From positions 186,001 to 250,000 of the forward strand of contig NZ_BNCK01000001.1 of assembly GCF_014656435.1 (NCBI RefSeq): DNA of 64,000 nt, written 5' to 3'. Each line of letters opens with the position of its first letter. Position 1 is the stretch's first letter. The stretch comes from Thalassotalea marina (lineage in GTDB: Bacteria; Pseudomonadota; Gammaproteobacteria; Enterobacterales; Alteromonadaceae). A program made the translations under genes and the position numbers. A model generated the notes under the pieces. The model was not told where the DNA came from. It did not search any database and saw only the letters and a list, made by a program, of their open reading frames with translations. Shown in pieces: positions 8,834 to 18,471 of this stretch.

Positions 8834-9145
8834 ATGTACGCGGTATTCCAAAGCGGTGGTAAGCAACACCGTGTTACTGAAGGGCAAACAGTTCGCTTAG
8901 AAAAGCTAGAGCTAGAAGTTGGCGCTTCTGTAGAATTCGATAACGTTTTAATGATCGCTGATGGCGAAAACGTAAATGTAGGTGCACCTTACATTTCTGG
9001 CGGTAAAGTAACAGCTGAGATTGTTGCTCAAGGCCGTGGCGATAAAGTTAAGATTGTTAAGTTCAAACGTCGTAAGCATTCACGTAAGCAGCAGGGCCAT
9101 CGCCAATGGTTCACTGAAGTGAAAATTACTGGTATTAACGGCTAA
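8834..9145 (+). CDS. rplU: 50S ribosomal protein L21
   Basis: A 103-residue protein with the L21 signatures [14 protein letters not shown] at the start and [16 protein letters not shown] near the C-terminus, which contacts 23S rRNA. First gene of rplU-rpmA. Preceded by a clear promoter and GGAG. Length and sequence are fully typical. Confidence 0.98.
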   Translation: MYAVFQSGGKQHRVTEGQTVRLEKLELEVGASVEFDNVLMIADGENVNVGAPYISGGKVTAEIVAQGRGDKVKIVKFKRRKHSRKQQGHRQWFTEVKITGING

Positions 9146-9163
9146 TTTTAGGAGCATTTAAAA

Positions 9164-9421
9164 ATGGCACATAAGAAGGCAGCAGGTAGTACCAAGAACG
9201 GTCGTGATTCAGAAAGTAAACGCTTAGGTGTTAAGCGTTTCGGTGGTGAGTCTGTATTAGCAGGTAACATCATTGTTCGTCAACGTGGTACTAAGTTCCA
9301 CGCTGGTGACAACATGGGTATCGGTAAAGACCACACTTTATTTGCTTTAACTGACGGTAAAGTTCAGTTTGAAGTAAAAGGTCCTAAAAACCGCAAATTT
9401 GTAAGTATCGTTTCAGAATAA
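9164..9421 (+). CDS. rpmA: 50S ribosomal protein L27
   Basis: An 85-residue protein beginning [19 protein letters not shown], the flexible tail that reaches the peptidyl transferase centre, then GVKRFGGE and VRQRGTKFH. Its start has the normal proteobacterial form, without the extra cleaved leader seen in Firmicutes. It lies 18 bases after rplU with an AGGAG site and is followed by a terminator that separates it from cgtA. Confidence 0.98.
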   Translation: MAHKKAAGSTKNGRDSESKRLGVKRFGGESVLAGNIIVRQRGTKFHAGDNMGIGKDHTLFALTDGKVQFEVKGPKNRKFVSIVSE

Positions 9422-9438
9422 TCGAACTTATTTATTTG

Positions 9439-9471
9439 AAAAAGCCCTGCTTAGATAGTAGGGCTTTTTTT
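9439..9471 (+). terminator. Intrinsic terminator after rpmA
   Basis: AAAAAGCCCT (9439-9448) and AGGGCTTTTT (9460-9469) with a T-run. It separates the ribosomal protein genes from cgtA, so expression of cgtA needs read-through or its own promoter. Confidence 0.85.
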
Positions 9472-9543
9472 ATGGAAGTGATAAAATTGTTTATACTAAA
9501 TGCAGTTTTATCATTGAATGCATAAGCATTGGAGAAAAGTTAG

Positions 9544-10707
<1,164 letters not shown>

Positions 10708-10721
10708 CGTTCAGCAGATAC

Positions 10722-10753
10722 AAAAAAGCCAATGATAAATCATTGGCTTTTTT
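10722..10753. terminator. Bidirectional terminator between cgtA and the pilin-like gene
   Basis: AAAAAAGCCAATGA (10722-10735) and TCATTGGCTTTTTT (10740-10753) form a 14-bp stem with a 4-base loop, usable on both strands. Confidence 0.9.
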
Positions 10754-10758
10754 AGTTT

Positions 10759-11268
10759 TTAATCATTAATAATTATCTCACCAGTGGTAGAGTTATAAAC
10801 GACGGTTAATGTAGGTTGTTTGTTATAAACATAAGTACAAGTGTCACCACTGTAGCTTGCTTCAAAATCTTGTGAGTTATTACCTGCCACTATAGCATCT
10901 TGTGAGATAAGAACTGCTCGCCACACATCAAGGCAATCATTTTCGCTGTTCATTGTTAAGCTAGTGCCACGTGTATCTGCTGGATAGCCAAATTGATTTA
11001 CACTTAAATCTCCACCTACACTTGGATCGCTAATTGGAATGAAATTAAGCTGGGCAACACCATTGCCTTTTATACGCCACTTTAGGTGGACTTGCTCCAC
11101 GCCGCCACGAAACGCTGCTGCTATGCCGCTAAAAACTGCTCGCTCAGCCTCATCTGAAACATCTAAAAACTTAGGTGCTGCAGTAGCGGCAAGAATACCT
11201 AATATAACAATGACAACGACAAGCTCGATAAGGGTGAAACCAGACGTTTTTATTTTTATTGCGGGCAT
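10759..11268 (-). CDS. Type IV pilin-like prepilin
   Basis: A 169-residue protein with a class III signal: a short basic leader, then GFTLIELVVVIVILGILAA with the glycine cleavage site and the conserved glutamate at +5, followed by a hydrophobic helix. The C-terminal globular part has two cysteines (CLDV and CTYV) that could form the disulfide loop of a pilin. The start resembles MSHA pilins and minor pilins (APKFLDVSDEAE). It stands alone, so assembly by a PilD peptidase and a pilus or type II system elsewhere in the genome is needed. It could be a minor pilin or pseudopilin. Confidence 0.85.
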   Translation of the reverse strand: MPAIKIKTSGFTLIELVVVIVILGILAATAAPKFLDVSDEAERAVFSGIAAAFRGGVEQVHLKWRIKGNGVAQLNFIPISDPSVGGDLSVNQFGYPADTRGTSLTMNSENDCLDVWRAVLISQDAIVAGNNSQDFEASYSGDTCTYVYNKQPTLTVVYNSTTGEIIIND

Positions 11269-11403
11269 AACGCTATTTAAACCTGATTGTATTTTGTACT
11301 GTTACTATTTTTACACAGGTAAGTTTAAAATGTAAGTGTATGAGTCTGCTTGAATTAATGTTGGTGGAATTTGATTATAGCTATTAACTGAACTTGAAAA
11401 GAT

Positions 11404-11441
11404 GAATGGCTAGGCTCAATAACTTTTTGGCCTAGCCATTC
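11404..11441. terminator. Perfect 12-bp stem-loop after the PEP-CTERM gene
   Basis: GAATGGCTAGGC (11404-11415) and GCCTAGCCATTC (11430-11441) pair perfectly with a 14-base loop. It lies just past the stop of the minus-strand PEP-CTERM gene. There is only a weak T-rich tail on that strand, so it may be a terminator or an RNA-stabilising hairpin. Confidence 0.5.
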
Positions 11442-11463
11442 AATAATGGTGATTTACGAGATA

Positions 11464-12567
11464 TTACCTTTTTAAACGAATAAGTAACATCAGAGCTCCA
11501 GAAAATAGGAACAATATAGATGGTTCAGGAATGTCTCTACCAACTTGTGCAGCTCGAATAAATAATTGTTCATAGCCATTTTCAATATGTGACATGCGCA
11601 TGTCGACAGACATCATGTCATACATACCACTGTATAATGCATTGTTGAGATCTTCATTCCATAAACCAAATGCAGCAGCGTTTGCTCCAAGGTTTTGATT
11701 TACCGTCTTGCCATTTGCTGGGTTGCCTGCGGCGCTACAAGAGCTTAGTGCAATAACACTACCGTCTAGCTCATTAACACAAATTTTACCGTGAATATAC
11801 GCCCATAAGTCGTCTGCAGTGGGTAAAATACTATCAGTTGCAGATTGAGCATGGCTTTGTACACCAGGTAATAAAGTATTGGCACCAGAGAGCGTAAATG
11901 ATATTGAGTCGCCTGTTGTCGAGTCGGTTAAATAGACACGCATCCAACCAAGCATATCTTGACCTGAATCTAATTGGTCTTCTGTTCCAGTTTCATTCAA
12001 ATTGAAAAAGAACATCAAATCTCCACCATTTAGAAACTGAGTTAGTGCAGATGTTTCAATATCCCAAAGTGATAAGCCACCACCAGGATTACCATCACCG
12101 TCAACAAGACCATCACCGTCTATATCCAATCCATCTGGGTTGGGTAGAAGTGCTGAACCTGCAGCAATATTATCGTGGGTCAATACTGGGGTTGGTTCAT
12201 TTCCAGCCAACATGGCAAATAGATCAGAGCCTCCAGAGTTTGGTGTTTTAAAAGCATTATCTATTCCTGGTCCAATGTCAGCGTTATTTACAGCGGAAGC
12301 TGGTGACGAACCTATAACAATATCGTCTTTAATTTTTCCTGGGCTTGAATCTATGTAAAACATGTCACCTGCAACAGGTTGTAATGAGCCTGAATTGTTA
12401 AATTCGAGGAAAGACATTGAGTAGACTGTGAAGTCGTCAAAAACTAAACAATTATCACCACCAGAGACTCCACAATTTGGGTCTGGAAGAATAACGTCGG
12501 CTTTGGCAACTTTAGATAGGCATAGAGATACTAATAATACCCCTATGAAAAGTTGTTTTGATGTCAT
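11464..12567 (-). CDS. PEP-CTERM sorting domain protein
   Basis: A 367-residue exported protein. It has an N-terminal signal peptide ending near KVAKA and a C-terminal PEP-CTERM signal: IPEPS, then a hydrophobic segment LFLFSGALMLLI, then RLKR. Such proteins are cut and sorted by an exosortase, normally encoded at an exopolysaccharide locus. The middle contains an Asp/Gly stretch (DIDGDGLVDGDGNPGGG) that could bind calcium, and few cysteines. I do not recognise the rest. The predicted place of action is the outer surface or biofilm matrix. No exosortase gene is visible in this window. Confidence 0.8.
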   Translation of the reverse strand: MTSKQLFIGVLLVSLCLSKVAKADVILPDPNCGVSGGDNCLVFDDFTVYSMSFLEFNNSGSLQPVAGDMFYIDSSPGKIKDDIVIGSSPASAVNNADIGPGIDNAFKTPNSGGSDLFAMLAGNEPTPVLTHDNIAAGSALLPNPDGLDIDGDGLVDGDGNPGGGLSLWDIETSALTQFLNGGDLMFFFNLNETGTEDQLDSGQDMLGWMRVYLTDSTTGDSISFTLSGANTLLPGVQSHAQSATDSILPTADDLWAYIHGKICVNELDGSVIALSSCSAAGNPANGKTVNQNLGANAAAFGLWNEDLNNALYSGMYDMMSVDMRMSHIENGYEQLFIRAAQVGRDIPEPSILFLFSGALMLLIRLKR

Positions 12568-13012
12568 ACTGGCTCCTAAGATAAAAACTAGTATTGCCTT
12601 TTATATGCATTAACTAGGCCTTAAAAAAACTTTGTTTAGTTTTTATGTGGTTAAAAAATGTTCATTGTTACACGCGCTAGAATATTTGATTATGTGTAAA
12701 AAAAGCTGACAGTTTAATGGAGGAGATATGCACGAACAGTAAAAGTTAAATCAATGTCAGCTCGAGGCTGTTTTGATAAATACAGAGCATTTTTAAGGTA
12801 ATTATATTAAGGCGATAAATTTACAATATAAAAACAATGTCCTGTTAATCAGTTAAGTTCAAACACTTGTACTAATTTTTGGTTTGTAGTGAGATTTAAA
12901 TGAAAAAATATCTTTGTTTTTAGCTAAATTAATTTAAACCAAGCGGGCGGTAATGGAAATGCCGAACAAACCGTTTATTAAATCTTAAACAATGCTAACA
13001 AGGAACAAAGCT
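12568..13012. other. Gene-free stretch with one inverted repeat
   Basis: About 445 AT-rich bases between divergent genes. AGCTGACA (12704-12711) and TGTCAGCT (12755-12762) could close a long hairpin. Within it a GGAGGAG at 12719 precedes ATG with a stop after four codons. I see no real gene. Confidence 0.35.
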
Positions 13013-13474
13013 ATGGATAGCAATACTTTGTCATTATCTTATACTCACCAACCTTTAGGGATTTATCTTTTAAAAGCTAATTTTTACTGTTTTTTAATCA
13101 TTATTTCATTCACTTGGTTAACGTTAACTTTGTTCCCAATGCTTGATAAACCAAGTGTTGAGTTGTCATTATCACATCTATTAGAAAGGTTAGTATTAGC
13201 GCCGCTACTTTATACCTGTTGTTTGGTCATTGTATTTGTTGCACTTAGTTACTTTGTTAAACAAATCTATTATCTTGCACTAATTACGGCTTTGTTTGGC
13301 GCTGTATCACATATAGCGATAATTCCAGGGTATGTAGGGGCAATTTTTGCGCTATGTTTTCTTCTTTCTTTGGTCTATCAATACTGGGATGAACACTCTA
13401 GGGCACATGCTGTTTTTGTCATATTAATGCTAAACATATTCATTCACTTTGTGACATTTTTACTGGCAATATAA
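13013..13474 (+). CDS. Small membrane protein, unknown function
   Basis: About 153 residues with four hydrophobic segments (roughly residues 20-42, 65-85, 88-112 and 130-152), probably in the inner membrane. The ATG at 13013 follows AAGGAA at a suitable distance and is preferred to the ATG at 12992, which has no ribosome-binding site. No motif is recognised. It lies between the PEP-CTERM gene and folA without tight spacing to either, so no operon partner can be named. Confidence 0.6.
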   Translation: MDSNTLSLSYTHQPLGIYLLKANFYCFLIIISFTWLTLTLFPMLDKPSVELSLSHLLERLVLAPLLYTCCLVIVFVALSYFVKQIYYLALITALFGAVSHIAIIPGYVGAIFALCFLLSLVYQYWDEHSRAHAVFVILMLNIFIHFVTFLLAI

Positions 13475-13720
13475 TTATTATTCGATAAGTTAGCGTATAC
13501 GAGAGGATGGCGAGCATTATTCTTTGCGGATGCTTTCAACTTTTACACAGCATTGGTTGTTTAATGACATAACTTGAGCTGTTTTACCTAACTCTTGTTA
13601 ATTGCTTCAAAATACACAATTGAATGTGAGTTAGCACATAAAACTCACTGTTAATCATAGCATCGCCCCCTTAACTGGATTAAAATCACCGACCATGATG
13701 TTAGTTAACTAAGTGTTTAT

Positions 13721-14209
13721 ATGACCATTCTTTCCATGATAGTTGCACATGCCGATGACAGGGTTATTGGCAAAGACAATGATATGCCGTGGCACTTGCC
13801 TGCTGATCTGGCTTATTTCAAAAAAACAACATTGGGTAAACCTGTCATCATGGGGCGTAAAACCTATGAATCTATTGGGCGTCCATTACCTGGTAGATTA
13901 AATATTGTGATCTCAAGAGATGCTTCATACCAGGCAGAAGGGGTTACAACGGTTTTATCTGTCGATAAAGCGCTTGAAGTTGCTGGTGATGTAGAAGAAA
14001 TTATGGTCATTGGAGGTGGCGCTATTTATGCCCACTGTTTAGATAAAGCCGACCGATTGTACATTACACATATCAAAGCAAAAGTTGATGGTGATACTAC
14101 ATTTCCTGCCTACGACCTTCAATTTTGGAATAAAGTAAGTAGTGAACTACGTCCTGCAGATGACAAAAACTTATATGACTTGGACTTTTGTGTCTACGAG
14201 CGCAAATAA
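13721..14209 (+). CDS. folA: Dihydrofolate reductase
   Basis: A 162-residue enzyme of standard length that reduces dihydrofolate with NADPH for thymidylate and purine synthesis. Motifs: IVAHADDRVIGKDNDMPWHLPADLAYFK with the catalytic acidic residue (Asp in the LPADL segment), VIMGRKTYESIGRPLPGR for NADPH binding, VIGGGAIY for the cofactor. The ribosome-binding site is weak. It is followed after 7 bases by a radical SAM gene, which suggests co-transcription. In E. coli folA is near apaH; here it is about 6 kb away. Confidence 0.96.
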   Translation: MTILSMIVAHADDRVIGKDNDMPWHLPADLAYFKKTTLGKPVIMGRKTYESIGRPLPGRLNIVISRDASYQAEGVTTVLSVDKALEVAGDVEEIMVIGGGAIYAHCLDKADRLYITHIKAKVDGDTTFPAYDLQFWNKVSSELRPADDKNLYDLDFCVYERK

Positions 14210-14216
14210 GTAAGTC

Positions 14217-15107
14217 ATGTATCCGTTAGCGTATACCGAGCCGGTATTTAGGCCACCAAGTGAATGGAAAAGCTTAATTTTACAAGTAACTAATGGTTGT
14301 TCTTGGAATAAGTGCACTTTCTGTGAAATGTACACCAGTGAAGCTAAAAAGTTTAAAGCGAAAAAGCTGGATGACATTGAGCAAGAACTTATCGCTATTC
14401 AACAATCTGGTCTACCGGTATATCGTGTGTTTTTGGCAGATGGCGATGCCATGATGTTACCATTTAGGCAACTTCACGCGATATTGACTTTAATTCGACG
14501 TTACTTTCCCAGTGTATCGCGTATTTCTAGCTACTGTTTACCGAGAAACTTAAAAAACAAAACGGTAGAACAGCTCAAAGAGCTGCAAGCCTTGGGGCTA
14601 AATTTACTTTACGTTGGTTGTGAAAGTGGTGACGATGAAGTACTTACCTATATTCAAAAAGGCGAATCATATCAATCTTCGCTGACCGCTCTTAAAAAGA
14701 TTAAATCTGCAGGAATTAAGAGCTCAGTCATGATACTCAATGGGCTAGGTGGTGTTCATCTGTCAGAGCAACATGCTATACAATCAGCTAAATTAATGAA
14801 CGAGGCACAGCCTGAGTACTTATCAACGTTAGTTGTATCTTTTCCATTAGGTATGGAAAGATTTACCCAGGGGTTTAATGGTCAATTTACCATGTTAAAC
14901 CAGCAGCAGCTGTTTGCAGAAATGCATACCTTATTAACAAGTCTTTGCCTTGAAAAAACAATATTTAGATCTGATCATGCTTCGAATTATTTAGTGCTTA
15001 AAGGGACATTAGGAAAAGACAAACAAAGTTTAATTTCTCAAGTCGAAACGGCCATGAACAATCCTCATGCCATTGATTTACGTCAAGAATGGCAGCGAGG
15101 TTTATAA
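14217..15107 (+). CDS. Radical SAM protein of unknown specificity
   Basis: A 296-residue protein. The iron-sulfur motif is NGCSWNKCTFCEMY at residues 27-39, with cysteines 28, 33 and 36, i.e. CX4CX2C rather than the usual CX3CX2C. The spacing is shared, from memory, with a family of stand-alone radical SAM proteins with GCSxNxCxFC. Later segments (YCLPRNL, LLYVGCESGDDEVL, SSVMILNGLGG) follow the radical SAM barrel, including the GG/ESG regions that hold SAM. No B12 or SPASM domain is visible. It follows folA by 7 bases. Its substrate is unknown. Confidence 0.8.
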   Translation: MYPLAYTEPVFRPPSEWKSLILQVTNGCSWNKCTFCEMYTSEAKKFKAKKLDDIEQELIAIQQSGLPVYRVFLADGDAMMLPFRQLHAILTLIRRYFPSVSRISSYCLPRNLKNKTVEQLKELQALGLNLLYVGCESGDDEVLTYIQKGESYQSSLTALKKIKSAGIKSSVMILNGLGGVHLSEQHAIQSAKLMNEAQPEYLSTLVVSFPLGMERFTQGFNGQFTMLNQQQLFAEMHTLLTSLCLEKTIFRSDHASNYLVLKGTLGKDKQSLISQVETAMNNPHAIDLRQEWQRGL

Positions 15108-15129
15108 CTTTCGCTCGAAAAGTTATAAA
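15101..15129 (+). terminator. AT-rich perfect hairpin after the radical SAM gene
   Basis: TTTATAACTTT (15101-15111) and AAAGTTATAAA (15119-15129) form an 11-bp stem with a 7-base loop and overlap the stop codon. It is AT-rich and lacks a T-run, so it is a weak terminator candidate. Its right arm contains TATAAAAT, a possible -10 box for the next gene. Confidence 0.4.
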
Positions 15130-15144
15130 ATTTACTTGATAATG

Positions 15145-15160
15145 GCACGATATTTCGTGT
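15145..15160 (+). promoter_or_regulatory. Palindromic operator copy 1 (GCACGA-N4-TCGTGT)
   Basis: GCACGATATTTCGTGT is an almost perfect 16-bp dyad placed 14 bases before the start codon of the sigma-54 activator. Related sites occur at 16606 and 16625 before ccoG. A position this close to the start suggests self-repression by the activator, as known for NorR-type regulators. Site seen directly; the binding protein is inferred. Confidence 0.6.
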
Positions 15161-15173
15161 CTTTTGTGTTTTT

Positions 15174-16592
15174 ATGGCTATTGAACTTACTGACTTTATT
15201 TCCGACCCTGCACTTTTACTTAATGCCGTAGGTGAAGGGATTTATGGCTTTGACCTTGAAGGTAAAGCCATTTTTATTAATCCTGCCGCTGAGCGGATGA
15301 CAGGATGGAAATCTTCAGATCTTATTGGTAAAAATATTCACCAATACCATCATCATAGTCATGCTGATGGCAGTGAATATCCAGCTTGTGACTGTAAAAT
15401 ATACGCTACCATGCAAGATGGTATTTCGCGACATGTCACAAACGAGGTGTTTTGGCGAAAAGATGGCACAAGCTTTCCGGTTGAATACACGTCAACAGCG
15501 GTTTTTCGCGATAAAAAATTGATTGGTGCAGTTGCCGTTTTTCGTGATGTTAGTGAACAAAAGCGTCAGCAACATGCGTTAGAAAGTGCGTTGGCACAAG
15601 TAAAAGAACTTTCAGAACAACTTGCCGAGCAAAATACCTATTTGAAAAAAGAGCTTAATCAAGAATGGCATGCAACAGGTTTAGTGGGTAATAGCCAAAC
15701 TTTTCAACGAGTGTTATCGCAAATTGAATTAGTGGCCGCAACAGACAGCACTGTGCTGATACTCGGTGAAAACGGGACAGGCAAAGAATTAGTTGCTCGA
15801 AATCTACATCAGATGAGTAATAGAAAAGATTCTCCCATGGTGAAAGTTAATTGCGCTGCATTTACCGCTTCCTTGTTAGAGTCTGAATTGTTTGGCCATG
15901 AAAAAGGTGCTTTTACGGGAGCGACAGAGCGTAGAAAAGGTAAGTTTGAACTGGCTGATGGTGGCACGTTATTTTTAGATGAAATAGGTGAATTGTCGGT
16001 AGAAGCTCAGAGTAAATTGTTAAGGGTGTTGCAAGAACAAGAATTCGAGCGGGTTGGTGGTAGTAAGGTGATCAAGGTGAATATTCGTGTAATTGCTGCT
16101 ACTAACCGAGATTTGAAGGCGATGGTTGACCAAGGCTTATTTCGTATGGATTTGTTCTATCGACTAAATGTATTTCCTATTGAAGTTCCTCCGTTAAAAG
16201 ACAGAATTGAAGATTTACCTCTACTTTGTCAAAGTATTATCAGTCGTTTAAATGATAAGCTAGGTAAAGCGGTAGACAAGATAAATAACAAAAGCTTGGC
16301 CATGCTTAAACGCTATCAGTGGCCAGGCAATGTGCGTGAACTGCAAAATGTACTAGAGCGCGAAATGATACTGTCGACCAGCCGCACGTTAACCTTGCAG
16401 TCATTTAGTTTAAAAGATGTTGCAGAACTAAAGTTAGAAACTTTAGTGGATGCTGAAAAACAGCATATTTTAAACATGTTAGAGCAAACGCAATGGAAGA
16501 TTGGTGGTGCTTTTGGAGCAGCTAAATTGTTAGATTTACCACCGAGTACTTTGCGCTCCAAAATGCAAAAATTAGGCATAAAACGACCTTAA
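15174..16592 (+). CDS. Sigma-54-dependent activator with PAS sensor (PAS-AAA+-Fis)
   Basis: A 472-residue regulator. The PAS domain spans about residues 8-125, with a His/Cys-rich insert ([11 protein letters not shown], then PACDC) followed by [16 protein letters not shown] short coiled coil leads to the AAA+ domain at about 165-395, with Walker A GENGTGKE, the sigma-54 contact loop GAFTGA, Walker [13 protein letters not shown] and the arginine finger region [11 protein letters not shown] Fis-type helix-turn-helix closes the protein ([22 protein letters not shown]). It should activate RNA polymerase-sigma-54 in response to an unknown PAS signal. The start lacks a good ribosome-binding site. 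Operator-like dyads flank it and precede ccoG, its probable target. Confidence 0.9.
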   Translation: MAIELTDFISDPALLLNAVGEGIYGFDLEGKAIFINPAAERMTGWKSSDLIGKNIHQYHHHSHADGSEYPACDCKIYATMQDGISRHVTNEVFWRKDGTSFPVEYTSTAVFRDKKLIGAVAVFRDVSEQKRQQHALESALAQVKELSEQLAEQNTYLKKELNQEWHATGLVGNSQTFQRVLSQIELVAATDSTVLILGENGTGKELVARNLHQMSNRKDSPMVKVNCAAFTASLLESELFGHEKGAFTGATERRKGKFELADGGTLFLDEIGELSVEAQSKLLRVLQEQEFERVGGSKVIKVNIRVIAATNRDLKAMVDQGLFRMDLFYRLNVFPIEVPPLKDRIEDLPLLCQSIISRLNDKLGKAVDKINNKSLAMLKRYQWPGNVRELQNVLEREMILSTSRTLTLQSFSLKDVAELKLETLVDAEKQHILNMLEQTQWKIGGAFGAAKLLDLPPSTLRSKMQKLGIKRP

Positions 16593-16605
16593 GTAAAGTA
16601 AAAAA

Positions 16606-16640
16606 GCACGGTATGTCGAGTTAGGCACGATATGTCGTTC
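16606..16640 (+). promoter_or_regulatory. Tandem operator copies 2 and 3 upstream of ccoG
   Basis: GCACGGTATGTCGAGT (16606-16621) and GCACGATATGTCGTTC (16625-16640) repeat the dyad seen at 15145, 19 bp apart. Their centres lie near -126 and -107 relative to the start predicted from the -24/-12 element at 16714, normal for upstream activator sites. The shared left half is GCACGRTATKTCG. Confidence 0.65.
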
Positions 16641-16713
16641 TTTTATGGTTTTTTATTAACCATATGGTATTTGTAACGCATTGTAATATAAGGTAATTAA
16701 AATAATTTAGTGT

Positions 16714-16729
16714 TGGCATCTTAATTGCC
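16714..16729 (+). promoter_or_regulatory. Sigma-54 promoter of ccoG
   Basis: TGGCAT-N5-TTGCC has the invariant GG (16715-16716) and GC (16727-16728) with exactly ten bases between them, matching TGGCAC-N5-TTGCW. Predicted start is near 16740, about 23 bases before the ccoG ATG. Confidence 0.75.
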
Positions 16730-16762
16730 TTACGTGTTTATCAAGGGCAATGAGAACACGTA

Positions 16763-18142
16763 ATGAAATTTGATGTACAAAGCGAAAACTTAATTATTAA
16801 ACCCTACAAAAATGAGAAAGCCACTTACGTTCGAGAGCAAAAGGGTCGCTTTCAACGAATGCGAAGGAATGCTGGTTGGTTTTTAATGCTCCTTTTTGTG
16901 TTAATTCCTTGGATCCCTTATCACGGTAGACAGGCTGTGCTGCTAGATTTTGGTGCTCAGCAATTCCATATTTTTTCTATCACCTTTTTCCCGCAAGATT
17001 TAACGGCATTAGCTGCATTATTTATGGTGGGGGCATTTGCACTATTTTTTATTACTACCTGGCTTGGGCGAATATGGTGTGGATTTTTATGTCCGCAAAC
17101 TGTGTGGATGTTTATGTACATTTGGGTGGAAGAGAAAGTTGAAGGAAGCCGTAATCAGCGGATCAAACTCGATAACTCACCAATGTCATGGAACAAGTTT
17201 AAGAAAAAAGCCACTAAACACAGCATTTGGTTGTTTATGTCATTACTGACATCTTTAACCTTTATGTCGTATTTTATTCCTGCCAAGTCGCTTTATGTAG
17301 ATCTATTTTCACTAGAGTGGAGCAGTATTGTTACCTTCTGGGTAGCACTATTCGCAATGTGTACTTATGGAAATGCGGGTTTTTTGAGGGAAAAAATGTG
17401 CATTTATATGTGCCCTTATTCTCGATTCCAGTCTGCTATGTTTGACAAAAATACTATGCTTATCGCCTATGATGCTGACAGAGGAGAAAGTCGTGGTAGA
17501 CGTAAAAGAAATGATGATCCTAAAGCGTTAAGTTTGGGTGACTGTGTCGATTGCAACTTATGTGTAGAGGTTTGTCCTGCTGGGATAGATATTCGCAATG
17601 GCTTGCAATATGAGTGTATTAGTTGTGCTGCTTGTGTTGATGCTTGTGATCAAACCATGGAGCGTTTCAATTACAACAAAGGCTTGATCAGTTTTACCAG
17701 CGAAAACGCTTTAGCCGGTAACAAGGTCTCAGTGTTTAGACCAAAAATTTTAGCGTATGCATCAATAACAACCGTGATGGTGTGTTTAATGGCATTTTTT
17801 GTAGCGACAAGGGTGCCGATTGAAGCAAACATTTTGCGTGACAGAACCGTGCTCTATCGCACTAACTTCGATGGATCTGTTGAAAATAGTTATCAGCTTA
17901 AGCTTACCAATAAACAACAGTTTGCAGACGAATACACCATTCGTGTTGCAGGAATGGAAAATGCGTCACTCAACTTAACTAAACCGATTGCCGCAGGGGC
18001 ACATGAAATGGTTGTAGTGCCATTTACCATCACAGTGCCAGAAGAAGCGATCAGTAAAAAAATATCAGAACTTGAGCTGATCATTGAAAATAAAAATCAG
18101 GAAGTATCAGTGCATAAACCCACAAGGTTTTATTCCGGTTAA
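16763..18142 (+). CDS. ccoG: CcoG (FixG/RdxA) cytochrome oxidase accessory protein
   Basis: A 459-residue membrane protein. Four or five hydrophobic segments surround WCGFLCPQTVWM and EKMCIYMCPYSRFQ, the CcoG cysteine motifs. A double 4Fe-4S ferredoxin domain follows (CVDCNLCVEVCPAGID, then CISCAACVDACDQTM), then one more membrane span and a C-terminal immunoglobulin-like FixG domain. In other bacteria CcoG is the copper reductase that supports assembly of cbb3 oxidase and is encoded with ccoNOPQ/ccoHIS. Here no cbb3 genes are beside it. It is next to a sigma-54 activator and has its own -24/-12 promoter, so it seems to be separately controlled. Confidence 0.93.
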   Translation: MKFDVQSENLIIKPYKNEKATYVREQKGRFQRMRRNAGWFLMLLFVLIPWIPYHGRQAVLLDFGAQQFHIFSITFFPQDLTALAALFMVGAFALFFITTWLGRIWCGFLCPQTVWMFMYIWVEEKVEGSRNQRIKLDNSPMSWNKFKKKATKHSIWLFMSLLTSLTFMSYFIPAKSLYVDLFSLEWSSIVTFWVALFAMCTYGNAGFLREKMCIYMCPYSRFQSAMFDKNTMLIAYDADRGESRGRRKRNDDPKALSLGDCVDCNLCVEVCPAGIDIRNGLQYECISCAACVDACDQTMERFNYNKGLISFTSENALAGNKVSVFRPKILAYASITTVMVCLMAFFVATRVPIEANILRDRTVLYRTNFDGSVENSYQLKLTNKQQFADEYTIRVAGMENASLNLTKPIAAGAHEMVVVPFTITVPEEAISKKISELELIIENKNQEVSVHKPTRFYSG

Positions 18143-18158
18143 CCTTTCTATTTACTTA

Positions 18159-18187
18159 GGGCTGTTATTGCATAACAGCCCTTTTTT
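18159..18187 (+). terminator. Intrinsic terminator after ccoG
   Basis: GGGCTGTTAT (18159-18168) and ATAACAGCCC (18172-18181) with a 3-base loop and six Ts. The gene-free stretch 18143-18471 holds this and the facing chemoreceptor terminator; I see nothing else in it. Confidence 0.9.
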
Positions 18188-18422
18188 ATATAAACATCCT
18201 CTCTTTATATAAGTTCCCTGTCTTATAAAATTTGCCATTTGAGTGACCAGTAGCGCACTGATAGTTTCTCTAACTAACCTAGCCATAGAATGATTTCGCT
18301 TAAATTGTTTAGCTAGTTCTAGGTAAGCTAAAAATTCCATGTTGATTAAATATTAAATTCAATTGGTATTATCCCGCTTAATTTTTATTTGGGGTAAAGG
18401 ATTGTTTTTAAAAACTAAGCAT

Positions 18423-18446
18423 AAAAAAAACGGCACCTAAGTGCCG
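18423..18446 (-). terminator. Intrinsic terminator after the chemoreceptor gene
   Basis: CGGCAC (18431-18436) and GTGCCG (18441-18446) form the stem; on the minus strand it is followed by a run of eight Ts. Confidence 0.85.
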
Positions 18447-18471
18447 TCTTTCTATTAATAGGCTTGGTGAA

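Noticed and set aside
12728-12742. Four-codon frame after a strong GGAGGAG
   Set aside because: Too short to support as a leader peptide; no gene follows on that strand for 270 bases.
18152-18340. Short minus-strand frame of 62 codons
   Set aside because: It overlaps the ccoG terminator hairpin, has no ribosome-binding site and no recognisable motif.
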